Shown: one piece after another, positions 12,682 to 24,300 of the stretch
How positions within the stretch are numbered: position 1 is the first letter of the stretch
Layout: the number at the start of each line of letters is the position of its first letter
Source of the DNA: Cardinalis cardinalis
Lineage: Eukaryota; Chordata; Aves; Passeriformes; Cardinalidae
Assembly: GCA_014549065.1 (NCBI GenBank)
Contig: JACDOX010000014.1
Span: forward strand, 5,508,380-5,572,379
Reading direction: 5' to 3'
Length of the DNA: 64,000 bases
Made by a program: the position numbers and the translations under genes
The notes under the pieces: generated by a model
What the model saw: only the letters and a program-made list of their open reading frames with translations
Databases searched by the model: none
Told to the model about the DNA's origin: nothing

Positions 12682-15600
12682 TTAAGATGAAGTGGGGAAC
12701 AAGAACTTACCTACTTGGTACTTTGGGTAATAAGGTGCCATTTGTCCACTACTGCATGATTGTCTCTTAAGCCTTTTTCTTAAATTTGTATCAGTGGTCT
12801 CCCATTGTGGACTTTTCCTTTTGTTTATTCTAGTAAGACCTTCAGAACTACCAGCAGGATTATCGTCCTGGTTTACACCACTACTTAATTTTCTGCTGTG
12901 AAACTGGCCATCCAGCTTTTCAATCACTTTGGAAGAATTAGATCCTTTAGATGTTTCCACTTCATTTTCTTGTTTCTTTAATGTATTTTGTTTAGTAGAA
13001 TGGGACCTTAAAAGAGGATGTCTTTTTTCTTCCATATAAGCCTGAGTGCTTTTACTGTCGACAGCTTCAGGAGAATAAATGACATTATTTAGCTTTAATG
13101 AATTGTGCTGCTCAATATGGTTGATTTTTCTCAGAAATATCCTACAGTCTTTAAAGGTTTTGGCTTTCCAAGTATTTTGAAACAGTTTATCTTGGCTTTG
13201 TTCTTTTCTAACATTTTGCTGGCAACAAATTGTTCCATTTGCCTCTGAATGTGACTTAAGTATATTTGCTAAACCAGGATGTGGGTTAAAGTCAGATGAT
13301 CCCATCATCTGTTCAACAAATGCATCTCTGGTTTCATTTTCAGTTGGCAAGAGGCTATTCTGAGACTCTACCAAAGTCTGAGCAGGCTGGATTTCTACTG
13401 TATTTTTCTCCTGCAGCTTGGGTGTTTCATCACTGGTTTCCCCACTCGTATTCTTAAAAAATTGGCTTTGGCAAAATAACTGCAGATTTTTCTTTTTTGA
13501 TTTCCAGCCTCCAGGAGCCTGATTATACAGCTTTTTTGTTTGTCCCCACCTATCATGCTGCAACTTCTTAAATTCATTTCTTTTTAATCTGGCTAAAGTG
13601 AAATTACTTTTCATGCTTAAGACTGGAGACCTCACCATGTTATGTAACATTTGCAATTTCCCTGCTGGTTTTGAAGGGGAGGATAGTGCAAACTTCTTAA
13701 AGTGCTTTCTGAAAGGGCAAGTGCTAGGATCAGATTGTTTAGTTTCCATCTTTATCTCTTTAGTACTAACTACCTCTAAGGGATTGCGAGCATTTGCCTT
13801 TCTCACGAGAGAGAGAGACTGTGTTTCTGTAGTTTGCATAAACCAGGTGCAGAGTTCATTCATATTACACTTTTTCTGGAACAGCATTTTTATAGGTGAT
13901 GTTTCAAGTCCTACAAGGCAGGAGTCTAAAGGGTCTGACATTTCAGTATTACAGTCTCGTTCAATGGGATCCCTTTTTTCACATACACATTTGTCAAACT
14001 CACTTCCCCCCACTCTCAACCAGGTATTAGTCATCTGTTCAAATCTATTGTTTAGTTCTTCCAACAAGGTGTCACTTGAAGTGGAAGTAGGCCACCACCT
14101 GAGAGAGGGATTTGATGAAAAAATGGGATCTGATGATACCTCATTAATGGGCCCGAATCCACCANCCTTTAGGTCCTTTTTAACATTTCCTGGATTTCTC
14201 TGTTCTGAGGTATCTCTGGATGCGGTGCACTGATTGGATTGTGTAAGTTTTTCCTTTCGCTCTTTAGCTTTTTTCAAATGGAGTTTGTAAGATTTATGTA
14301 GTAAGGCACTTCTACAAGTAAATGGACTAGAAGATGCTAATGAATGCAAAAAATGCAGCGAAGGTTTTCTGTCTCTAGCAGAGTGTCTNGATGGAATTTC
14401 ACGTTTTCTTGACACTGTTGTAGTAACATTGTGTGACCTATCCTCTCTAGAATCTTTCTGCATGTTCTTTACTTGACCCATATTATTGCACAGTTGATTT
14501 TTTCTTTCCTGTGGTATGTTTTTTTCTAACACATTCTGCTGTTGTAAAGGAGGCAAACCATTGCTGATGCTCACTTTTCTTTCCTGAGGTGAAAGTCTGC
14601 TGACAGTCACTGATATGCCGGAAATTTTTACTTTTGCTGGCCTGCCAGGTTTTCGAACAGTGGTTAATGGTTTCTTGATCTGCTGTATAACATTGCTGCA
14701 AGGATGTGCTGATGCCAGATTGCCCTTGATAGGTCTGACATAGTCATAACCAGAGACCTCCTTTTCAGCAGAAGGATTCTGGAAGGCTTTTACTGTTTCA
14801 GTCAAAGCATTTCCAGTTTCTGCACTGTGCCTTGTTTTGCTGTGATCATTGGCAAAATTAGAATCAATATGTTGTGTGGGCAGAATGCTGATGAGATTTA
14901 GATTACCTTCAGAAACATGTCTCTTAGTTCTTCTTGACCTTCCAAAAACAACTGTCACAGTAATATTTTTGTTGCTGTTAACTTCTTCCATTGCTGCTGC
15001 NTCAGACTTGATGCTTTTACCACCACAGCTAAGTTCAGGTCTAGGTTTTGTGCTTCCACTCATGTCTACTTTTGGTTTAGGAGGCCGTCCAATGGGTCTC
15101 TTAACCTGCTTAACTACCTGAGGACCTATTTTCTTTGGTCTACCAGGTTTCCTTTTGAAAACTAATTCACTACTACTACTTGATTTCTCCACAACTTCAT
15201 CATNTTTTTTGGAGTCGTTTATGTTAATTTGACCAACTGGACAAGAGCTTGTAGCAGCTTCTGCATAAACACAGCTTGACCTCTCCTTAGTATCATTTTC
15301 ACTGCAATCACAACCCTTGACACAGACTGCATGAGAAAGGTCACCTGTGGCCTGTTTATCTAACAAAGCATTTGTGTGCCCCTGAAACAAACAAAGATCT
15401 GTGCTTCCCTTAGAAGATGCAGCTGCAGATGTCAATGTGTATTTGACTCCTTCATGACTGTTAACTTCTGAGACAAACATAAGCTTAATAGGACTAGAGT
15501 AGTTTAAGGGAGATGGGATCTCCCCAGCTTCAGAAGTTACATGCAAGTCCCCACTACTGGAAGCTGAACTGCTTGAATCAAAGGTCAGAGATTCCAAAAG

Positions 15601-17584
15601 GCTGTCATTAATTTCTTGACCTATAACNGTTTCTTGTGTGTTTGATGCAACACAAATTGCTTTGATTTTACTGCTGCTTGGCACATGAGAATGTGGAAGG
15701 AAGGTTTGTCCTGTGCATCCCATTTCGCTCAGAGTGAAAGGTAAGCCCCTTCTAGTAGCTGGGTTCATAACCTGTTCATAAGCATTATCTTTTAATTTTT
15801 GGCTTATTTTGTAACTATCCAACAATGAGCTGCTAGTCTTTCTGGATAAGCTTATTGTATCTTCTAAACGCTCCACAACAACTTGCAGATTTGTGTCTCT
15901 CACAATTTTGCTTATATTTATGTCACTGCATCTTTCAGCATGAAGATTTTTATTTATTCTCATTTTTTCCAAACTTTTCAAGGACTTTTTTGTACTGGAT
16001 GACTTTCTAAACATGATATTGTTTGTTACATACACAGAGTACCACCCAGGAGGCACAATGTTACGTNTAGTTCTACCCAAGATTTCGTTACTCTCATCCT
16101 TCAGAGGAATTGGACCAGTCTCTTTTAAGGTTGCACAATCTCCTTGTATATTTGGGAGTTTTGCCTGGCTGGCTGCAATAGCACTGTTTTCTGAAAGAAC
16201 TAAAAAGCTGGAGCTGGTCTGAAAATTAGTAAGAGGTAGATTGAAAGACTCTGTTTGGTGTACTGGAAAGCACATTGGTTTGGTTTGGCAGTTCACACAT
16301 GGATTACTCTCAAGATGTTGCAAAGTCTCATCTATTACAGTAAAAGTATGTCTTTTATTTGGATGCATTTTATCAANTTTTTTTGTAGATTTCTTTGCAT
16401 TTCTCTCAGAAATTGACTTTTTTCGTACAAGAGTTTCATCAAGGCTTGCAAGCTCCCTCTTGATTTGCAAGGACTGTCGNCGAATGACTGGTGAGTCAGG
16501 AGAATTATAAGTTGCAAATAAAGTTTCCTGACGCTTGCGAAATCTTGTCTGAATAATTTTATTTTCCACTTGTTTATCATGTTGGCGAAGCAATTCCATA
16601 AAGCTGTAATCACTTGCCTTAGCATTATGCAAAAGAGAAGTTATGAAGTCTCCTAATTTGACATCATTTTCTGGTGCCCTGTCACTGCTAGAAAGTTTTA
16701 CAAGATTTGTGGCTAGATCTGTAGTGTCTATTGATTTCAACTTCTCATTAATGCGATCCATTAAATCTTGAAAAATGGCAGAATGTTCACCTTTCTCAGA
16801 GTTCATATAACCATCACTGCTTTCCTGGTCTGCTGATCCCAGNGCTCCATCTGAATAATCAATCTCTTTTCCTTTGCATGTTTTACCCTCANACTCAAAC
16901 TCTCCCTTGCTTCCTTCAGCTGGCAAGAGGGATGGAGGCTGGTTGATGGATATTTCAAGCTTGTTGTTGTCTAAAGTTGGAAAGTCCATAACCATTCCTT
17001 CTGACAATTCAAATTCTTTACTGTGTACAGGTGATAGTGGAGGTGGCGATGGACTGCGGGATCTGTTTGAATTTTTAATGCTGCTTAAGAGGTCACAGTC
17101 CTTAGCTGAATATGTACATGCTGCTGCTTTCACAGAATGCCTGTTATAATTTTGCAACTGATCAGCACAATACTTAGGAGAACTACATGCTTTGTTCACC
17201 ATTGTCTTAATACATCCAATTGCTACAGCTTGGCATGACAAAGAATGGAAATCTTTAATACAAACAGACAGAGGTGGTAAACAAGTGTTTGGCCTTTGAT
17301 TTTGTAAACAGCACCTTTTTGTCAGCATGTGTCCATTGCAACTGCAAAATGGAACGTGAACATCCTCTTCAGTAAGGGAACTGGGAGTTTCAGAGTGGAC
17401 CAAATGTGTTTGNTTGCAACTGCAAACTATAGGAAAATTTTCCTCCTGTAATAGGAATTTTAACATAGCCAAAGTCTGTTGCCAGTGATATGAACAAAAA
17501 GACTCCAAAACTTTGTTTAATGTTGATTTTCCTTTTTCCAAATTAGCTGTTTCCTCTGAATTTGCATCAGCTGTTGAGCTTGAA
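12682..17584 (-). CDS. LCORL: LCORL long-form (PALI2-type) giant exon
   Basis: Single open exon of 1633 codons plus a TAA stop at 12684-12682. The acceptor is a pyrimidine-rich tract ending TTTTCAG at 17585. The exon starts with one base that completes a Gly codon left open by exon 26745-26835, so the frame runs on into SSTADANSEE. The Leu (TTG) codon at 17541 is internal, not a start. In order: an LxxLL motif (about residue 41), a Cys/His-rich stretch (about 50-95), long Ser/Lys-rich disordered sequence, two AT-hooks near residues 810-840, a third near 980, and a conserved basic block near 1065-1115. Vertebrate LCORL makes such a long form, PALI2, which binds the Polycomb complex PRC2. That function is from family knowledge. 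Several codons contain n, but no frameshift or premature stop is seen. A perfect donor (AG then GTAAGT) sits at 12711/12710, so transcripts may skip the last nine codons. Confidence 0.9.
12709..12711 (-). promoter_or_regulatory. LCORL: Consensus 5' splice donor inside the end of the giant exon
   Basis: On the minus strand the bases around 12711/12710 read TAG followed by GTAAGT, a perfect donor. It lies 27 bases before the in-frame TAA. If used, the exon ends after ...KYQV in phase 1 and the protein continues in an exon further downstream. If not used, nine more residues follow before the stop. I could not find the partner acceptor with confidence. Confidence 0.5.
14240..14390 (-). other. LCORL: Conserved basic block, candidate PRC2-interaction region
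   Basis: This part of the giant exon encodes a run rich in Arg, Lys, His, Leu and Ser, including RKPSLHFLHSLASS and then LLHKSYKLHLKKAKERKEK. It stands out from the low-complexity Ser/Thr/Asn sequence around it by its dense hydrophobic and basic pattern. In the paralogue PALI1 (long LCOR) a PRC2-interaction region lies in the C-terminal half. Placing the equivalent region here is inference from position and composition, not from an alignment. Confidence 0.4.
14626..14655 (-). other. LCORL: Third AT-hook-like motif
   Basis: Encodes RKPGRPAKVK, which contains the GRP core flanked by basic residues that defines AT-hooks. Such motifs bind the minor groove of AT-rich DNA. It lies about 140 residues after the paired hooks in the same exon. 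Confidence 0.65.
15070..15157 (-). other. LCORL: Paired AT-hooks
   Basis: Two GRP cores in a basic setting lie within 30 residues: KRKPGRPKK, then RPIGRPPKPK, separated by a short linker that includes VVKQVK. This is the canonical tandem AT-hook arrangement, predicted to give the long form its own DNA contact in place of the HTH domain it lacks. Confidence 0.75.
17449..17463 (-). other. LCORL: LxxLL (NR-box-type) motif in the long form
   Basis: The codons TTA AAA TTC CTA TTA encode LKFLL, within QQTLAMLKFLLQEE, a stretch likely to be helical. LxxLL helices dock on the AF-2 groove of nuclear receptors, and LCOR is named for such a box. I saw no LxxLL in the shared exons or the short-form exon here, so any receptor-binding motif of this kind would be specific to the long form. 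Function is inference. Confidence 0.45.
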
Positions 17585-18254
17585 CTGAAAATGAAAACAA
17601 ATCAAAACAAAATATAAATTACAGTAAAACACCACATCTAATGTTTGTTACAACGGTTAAACTCAANCCTAAAAACCTGACATTTACAAAATAGTTCTGG
17701 TCTATTTGCAGTATTCAATCATACTTGCAAGTGTCACTAGCAATGATGTGCATCTTATCAGTGACAGCACTAAACTACCACTAAGAAAAATAATTATGAA
17801 AAAATTAAAGGCAGAAAGAATAATTTGAAATACAGCTTCTTGAACCTAACTGCAATTACAACAATGTTAACTTTCTGGTATTTCAAACTATCTTAACTAT
17901 TAATGAAAGAAAACCTCACCAAGAACCTGGCAAGCTTGGTATTACTCTCATTTCACTAACTGGGGCAGAGAGGAGGTAAATGAGTGAGGTTCAAGGTTGT
18001 GGCAGAGGAAAGAATGGATCCATCTCTCCTGAATCCCACTCTTTGATATTTAAATACTCAAGTGTACTGAGTGCTCTTCAGGATACACTTCAAGGTATTT
18101 CTAAAGNCATTTTTATTTCTATATTTAAAGAACACTTAACAAGCTAACAGAAAATGGAAAAAATAGCCTAGTGCTCTTTGCAGGTAAAATTTTCCCTTTC
18201 AGTTTTAAAAATATTGCAGTGGTGCATCACAAGCTCTTCATTGCAATACATTAA

Positions 18255-18280
18255 ACACACACATGTGTGCACACACACAG
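18255..18280. repeat. (CA)n microsatellite, interrupted
   Basis: Two short runs of alternating A and C are joined by an ATGTGTGC centre, giving a purine-pyrimidine alternating stretch of about 26 bases. Confidence 0.8.
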
Positions 18281-21200
18281 ATTCCTTAAACAGAAAAAGA
18301 GATAATCAGCACTGGAATAAGTAATTTCCAAGATAAAAGCTAATATCCTTTAAATATCCTTAAAACAGGGTAGGCCTATATCGAAGGACTGCTGAGCAGT
18401 TGTTCTCAAATGTATTAACTAAAAAAAAAACTTAAAAAATACTACTTTAACTATTTAATCATTTTCTTATAAATTATTAAAACTAATGTCACTACTTACC
18501 TAATCAATCATTTATACTGAAAAGCTGAAAATTTTCCATGGTAGAAATTAATACAGGTATTTCTTCAATTAAATACAAAATCCTTATGCTGGATAGCAAC
18601 TATCAAGAGATAGTTAACACCTAATTCAAAAGTTTTACTGAAACCAATTGCATGAGCAGAAAATGTTGGAAGAATTCTGTTTTAGAAAAGTATGTATAGT
18701 TTAAACATATCACCAAACTCTGAACATGACACTAACTTTTTTCCCTGTGATTATCCCCTGTAATTTTTTTGTATTTAAGCCTGTACTTCAAAAAATTTTC
18801 ATTCTGATTTTTTACAACTGTACTGACCAATGAACAAACACATTAAAAATTTAATGTGCTATATTTAAATATAGTTACCTATTCATTAATTGAGTCATAC
18901 CCAAAATTATAAGCATCAATAATAACTTCTAGCTTCAAGTTTCTTACTGGATGCAAACTTGTATTTTCATTGTCCTAGACATATTTTAATGTTTAGAGCT
19001 TAAAACNAGCCAACTATGCATAATAATTCTTCATGTTTTTTTCCTTCTCCTGTAATATTCAGCATGAAATGGTATACATGCAAAATCAGGCATCTAGATG
19101 ATACCAACTCATAAAGGCGTAAGATAATTGTGATGGTATTAGTTGAAGTTGAGATAATATTTAATCTGAAATGATTAAGTCTTAAAAAGAAAAAAACCAA
19201 AACCTCTTTGCACTTGCAATCTAAAATAAAACCCACATTATTCAAGGGAATGTCAGTGTCAGGATTTGACTTTTTGAATTGCCACTACACCGAGAAAAGT
19301 CTGTTACTCCAACAAATTCAGGAGTCGCAAGGTATCACAATCACTACACTCGTAAGAAGAAAGCTCATTCTAATAGTACAATTAAGGATAAAAGGTAATT
19401 GCCCTCCCCAACGCCATGATTTTAATTAATGTTTTGAAAGGCCAGATTAAAAAAAAAACAGTAAAAAATCAACACGCCGCTAGGCCTCCATCTTCCATAT
19501 TTTGTTTGTAAACCAGAGTAAATTTGTTAAGTACTAATTTGCTTACAAGATAGCNATAGCAGAGTCTTTTTTTTGGACTGAATTTTTAAACTAGTACCTT
19601 TCTATCTGTCTACACTTACAAAGTGTGTCTATAGCTTCACTGGAGAGTTTGAACTATAGAGGACCTGTATCCATAACTGTTATTTAAAGACTGTTCACTG
19701 GTGGAAGAAACTTCTGGAGCCTTACAACCTTCTCAAAGGGAGCAACCAAATCATCCACAGGCCTCAAAACTTTTGAATTTGCTATGTGGAGATCAATTTG
19801 CTGTATAAAGCAATATTCTGATTATCATAGACATTCTTCTAAAACAATTTCTTTCCTGATTACCCACCCTTGTGTGACATCTATAATCTGCTTTCCCTTA
19901 ACGTGAGTTAGTTTCTAAAGCTGACAGACAACTTTCATCTATTCTATTGTGATCNATCTTCTGAGTTCCTACAGACACATGGAGCCCTTACTCAGCCACC
20001 ACTTGGGAGCAGAGCTTACTACACAAATTCAAGCATTAAAGCAACACACTTTCCTTGAAGTGTCTCCCTGGAGAGATGTCAATATATTTAAACATACTAA
20101 TTTTTAGTAGCTTNTCAATACAACTATTATAATTATACTTCAGTTTCCTGTAATACCTTCCGATATCTCTTTAAATTTGTATTGTCACACTGTAGTTTAG
20201 CCTATCCTCAGGATAAAAGGCATAAGCAATAATTTCATAGAAGGAAGACCTATCACTTTGACAAACTGCACACTTCCTCCAAACCACACACAGAAAGATG
20301 GCAGGAGAGAGTGGGCAGGAAACTGTGGGGTGGAGAGGTGAGAGGATCAATATGCTGCTACCCTGGCACCTTCTGTATCGCTCAGGACCAAGGCTAAGCA
20401 TGGAATGATGTTTCCCTTCCGGCAGATAGGGGCACTTAATAACATGGAGTGGGATTGACTAGAGTCCAAAAATGGCACAAAGGCAACAATGTGATAAGGT
20501 TAATCCCCAGACTTTTAGTGTATTAANTTACATATAAAGAAGTAAAACTTGGCCTCCTCCACAACTAAAAACTATCAGGGAAGAGCTCTATGAGAGAACT
20601 CCCAAAAGAGGTCCTTCCCTTGTTGTCTCAGCCAGAGAGAAGATAGAGCACTCTAGCAAGAACTGTACAGACCAGGAACAGCAACAAAACTGGAACAGAA
20701 CATAGTTTCAAGTACTCATACAAACAGAATGAAACTACTATAGGAATACAAATTTGTCTTACAGAAATGTTTGTTTTCTGACTTTATTAAGTAAATAAGT
20801 ACCTCAAAAAACTATATATGATTGGTAATTTTTAGCTGCTAACTAAAGGGGGTGTTAGAAAATTAATTTTCTGATTTTGTTCTCATTAGTAATTAATCAA
20901 TTCTGAGAAAACATCCTTCCTTAAACCTACTTTCTGATAAAGTTCTCATAGCAAATTAGTCATTATGAGCTTAATTTGTACAGTTCTTGGTCTTATGCCA
21001 CTGCTAATCAACTTGTGCCTCAAAAATAAGTCAAATAAGTCAGTGTACAGGTTTTTGTTTCTTTCTTTTTTTTTTACTGAATGAGCAAATCAATCACACA
21101 TCAGTGTTGTAAATTTATGTGCAAAAGCATTGAAGTGCTTTACTACAAATTACAACGTAGAAACACGTTAACTAAACAATTAAATTCATACAATCAGATT

Positions 21201-22277
21201 TAGGAATATAACAACACAAAGAAGAAACAGAATTACAGTACATTTACAACACAAGACAAATACATGGAATTCATTAGAAAATATTGTAATAAATAATTCA
21301 TGAATTATAGTGCAATTGATTTATGCATAAATATAACTAATTGCCTAAAAATCAGTTGTTAACAAAAATCTGTCAAAAATCAAGGCAGCCACAGAGTTTT
21401 ACTAAATTACTGCGACAATGGAAATACTGCAATTAAAAAACAAATACAAGTATTTGTACTGTAAACAACTAAAAAAATCAGTCTCACTAAAGTTAATATA
21501 CAATTTAATATAAAATTGTCATTAGCTACCAGAAATGGTTTAAACAACTTTACTGAGCAGTAGTTCTAAAAACAGAGGCACTGTTTTTTAATATAAAATA
21601 CTTGAGAAACATTCAAATAAGTAGAAAGCACGTAGGGCTTGCTTTCGCCTTCATTTAAAATTCTGCTGAAATAGGAATTTTCAGAAATTGTCAATTACTA
21701 AGTAGTGACTGGTAACTGAATTTATAAAACAGTTCAAAATGTATAATTTAAATGACATTAATTAAATACATAGGGGTTGGGGGAGGAGAACTTACACATT
21801 TCCCTGCCTTTCCTTAGTTGTGTAATTAAAATGTTAGCCTAATAATTAGAAACAAATAATTCTGTTCTTTAAACACTTAGAGGTTGAGTATCATCTATGA
21901 ACTATCAAAAAATATTTTAATTACTATTTCTGACCAAAAAATAAATACAAGTACTAAAATGTTGAAAATTAATTATAATATTACATACAAAACTACTGAG
22001 TACTGTTAAGTCAATAGTAAAATGATCCCTGATTTTATGAATCCTGTTAAATTTTTGGTCAGGTCATCTTTTAAATGATATAAAAAGAGCACTGTCACTT
22101 GCCTTCAATATAAAGTTCTGACTCAAATTTCTAACAATGTCTGAGAAGTAGAAAACATCAGTATGGTACAAATATTAGGCAATGTATTGAAGCCCCAGAT
22201 TTTTGCCAGTAAAACTGTATAAAGACAGATGTTGAAACTTTCAATGCAGTTTTTTCAGCTGCATTTTTCACTGGGGA

Positions 22278-22283
22278 TTTATT
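22278..22283 (-). terminator. LCORL: Candidate distal poly(A) signal for LCORL short form
   Basis: AATAAA on the minus strand about 2.0 kb past the short-form stop. It lies just beyond the CR1 fragment at 22397-22502, so a transcript using it would carry CR1 sequence in its 3'UTR. Use is unproven. Confidence 0.2.
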
Positions 22284-22396
22284 CACAAATTAATCCTTCC
22301 GGCCCTCACAAAATATGGCTTAATTCTTTTAAAATGAAAGATGACCCTGACGTCTGCTGTTCTGTGAACTCCTTACCAGGTACAGTTCTGCTTAAA

Positions 22397-22502
22397 ATCA
22401 TAGAATCACAGATTAAGCTGAGTTGGAAGGGACCCACCAGGATCACTGAGTCCAACTCCTGACCCTGCACAGGACACCCCAAGAATCATCATGTGCCTGA
22501 GA
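22397..22502 (-). mobile_element. CR1 LINE 3'-end fragment
   Basis: The plus strand reads ATCATAGAATCACAG, then GTTGGAAGGGACC, then CAGGACACCCCAAGAATCA. This is the reverse complement of the avian CR1 3' end, including its terminal short-repeat tail. Only about 105 bases remain, the usual strong 5' truncation. The element therefore points in the same direction as LCORL, in its short-form 3'UTR or the long-form intron. Confidence 0.85.
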
Positions 22503-23880
22503 GATTCATTCTGGAATATGCAAGTAAACCTTAATGACTGAAGAAGATTCAGTATAGATCTGAGAGACCAAGGAACTGAGATACTGGTTGTGCAGTTTCA
22601 AAAGACTATTCTGTTTTAAAGTGGATGTTGTCATTTTTTAGTAGCGTTAATAGATATGGGCTGGATTTTGCCACCAGTATTGCAGTATGCTCTCCACTGA
22701 ATTTAATGGCAAGTCTATCTATAAATGAAATTACCTGATGTGGCCTATATGTATCTAATGTCCCATTTAATTTCTACAATTAACCCACAGACATGGAAAT
22801 TTAAGTGAGGAAAAAAATGTGTGCATGTGCACCACATGTATAAAAAGTTGGAGAGTCTTTTTTTTACGCCAAATTAGATACATAGAGAAAAAATTACATG
22901 TTGAGAGGAAAAGGGCATTGATGTTCAGTAGTGAATGTATGAAGTAAGCTCCCATTCATATGTAGACATATAATTTTCATATTACATAAAAAAATTAAGT
23001 GCGATAAAAAGTCCAATGTGAATACTTTGAAATTCATGTAAAAACTGCAATATGAAGGTAATTGCTCTCCCTTAAATTCTATTAAAAGTTACGTATTTAA
23101 AATGAACTGTCTAACTTCTAACTACCAAATTTATAAAGAATTTATATTATTGAAAGTTCAAAACAGCTTCACTGTTTCATATTTGTATTTCTATCAAGAC
23201 CCTGAACTGCAAATTTGGTTATTAGCAAGATGATAATGTAACTTGGTATTCATTTTGATAAACTGAAAATGTTTTGAAATGTCACAGCAGCAAATACATT
23301 ACAGTTACAGTGAGGTTTTTCAATAGGAGTGTGACACAATCCTTAAATAAATTTTAAGTAGTCATAACATCAACTAACCAGCACGTTTAAACAAAAAAAC
23401 AAACAAACCCAAACCATTCTCAAGCTCATTCTGTGCACATTATGAACATGCTCTAAGTTGCATTCCAACTTTCTTTTTAAACCTTACAAGTTACCTTAAC
23501 TGACAAACTAAAAAGGAAAATTATGTTAAAGTTTAAATTATTTTATGCTCTTATTATTCCATCTTATTTCATATTTAATATTTCTATAACTACAGTAATT
23601 TCTCAGATTTCATAAGTGTACACTTTGTAAACACCAATTTCTTTCTAAACCAACAACAAAATTCTCTTAAAATGATAAAAAAATGCAGTTTATGCCTGCT
23701 AAACACACATTTTTGTAATGAAATGTTTTTCTTACTTGTATTGGATATTTAAATAACGAACTTTTTTCTTTCACAGAATGTACTATATCCTACTAATACT
23801 TCACAAATCCACTTCCTTGTGAGGAACTATCTTTTTTTTTTTTTAAATCCCTTGCTGTGAATAATCTGAGTTACTTACAA

Positions 23881-23886
23881 TTTATT
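23881..23886 (-). terminator. LCORL: Candidate proximal poly(A) signal for LCORL short form
   Basis: AATAAA on the minus strand about 415 bases after the TAG stop of the short-form exon. It is the first canonical hexamer downstream. Proximal use would give a short 3'UTR. No downstream GU-rich element was assessed reliably. Confidence 0.3.
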
Positions 23887-24245
23887 GCAAGTATTCTGTG
23901 AACTATAAAAGTCTGCTAACCCTTGGTTGTGTATTTCCATAATAAGATGGATAATTGAATGGGTAAAGTGGTTCTCCACCAATTAAAAATTATGCTTCAC
24001 ATGACAAATACTTGTTTTCCCAAAACATCTTTATGCTAGTGACTACTAAATAAAACCTGAATCTTTTCACCTATTTATACAAGGATTATATTAAATACAC
24101 ACTATCAGAATTAAGTAAGCAACTCTATAATTCTGTCCACAGTGAAAACCCTGAATAAAACTATTTTTCAAAAGGCATGTATGTGGTTTTTGAACTGTAT
24201 AATTTCATGTCTTCTGTCAGAGTGAGCATATGTATTTCTCACATA

Positions 24246-24280
24246 GTGTGTGTATACAGACATACATACACACACACAAA
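24246..24280. repeat. (TG)n/(CA)n microsatellite
   Basis: A short TG run, then TATACAGACATACATA, then a CA run. It lies about 20 bases past the short-form stop codon, so length variation here would fall in the 3'UTR. Confidence 0.8.
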
Positions 24281-24300
24281 ACAATTTGCTAACAATTATT

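Larger units (their letters stand above)
17585..24300 (-). other. LCORL: LCORL short-form 3'UTR followed by intron to the giant exon
   Basis: This is 6.7 kb of very AT-rich sequence between the short-form stop and the long-form exon. For short transcripts the first part (reading down from 24300) is 3'UTR. For long transcripts all of it is intron. Candidate AATAAA hexamers on the minus strand lie at 23881-23886 and 22278-22283. A short CR1 3' end sits at 22397-22502 and CA repeats at 18255-18280 and 24246-24280. No other coding sequence is evident. Confidence 0.65.

Noticed and set aside
13598..14233. 211-codon open frame on the plus strand
   Set aside because: It lies wholly antisense to the giant LCORL exon, has no recognisable domain, and is explained by codon composition of the true gene.
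17539..17541. Apparent start of the long protein at this codon
   Set aside because: The codon is TTG (Leu). The frame continues upstream to a good splice acceptor at 17585, so it is internal.
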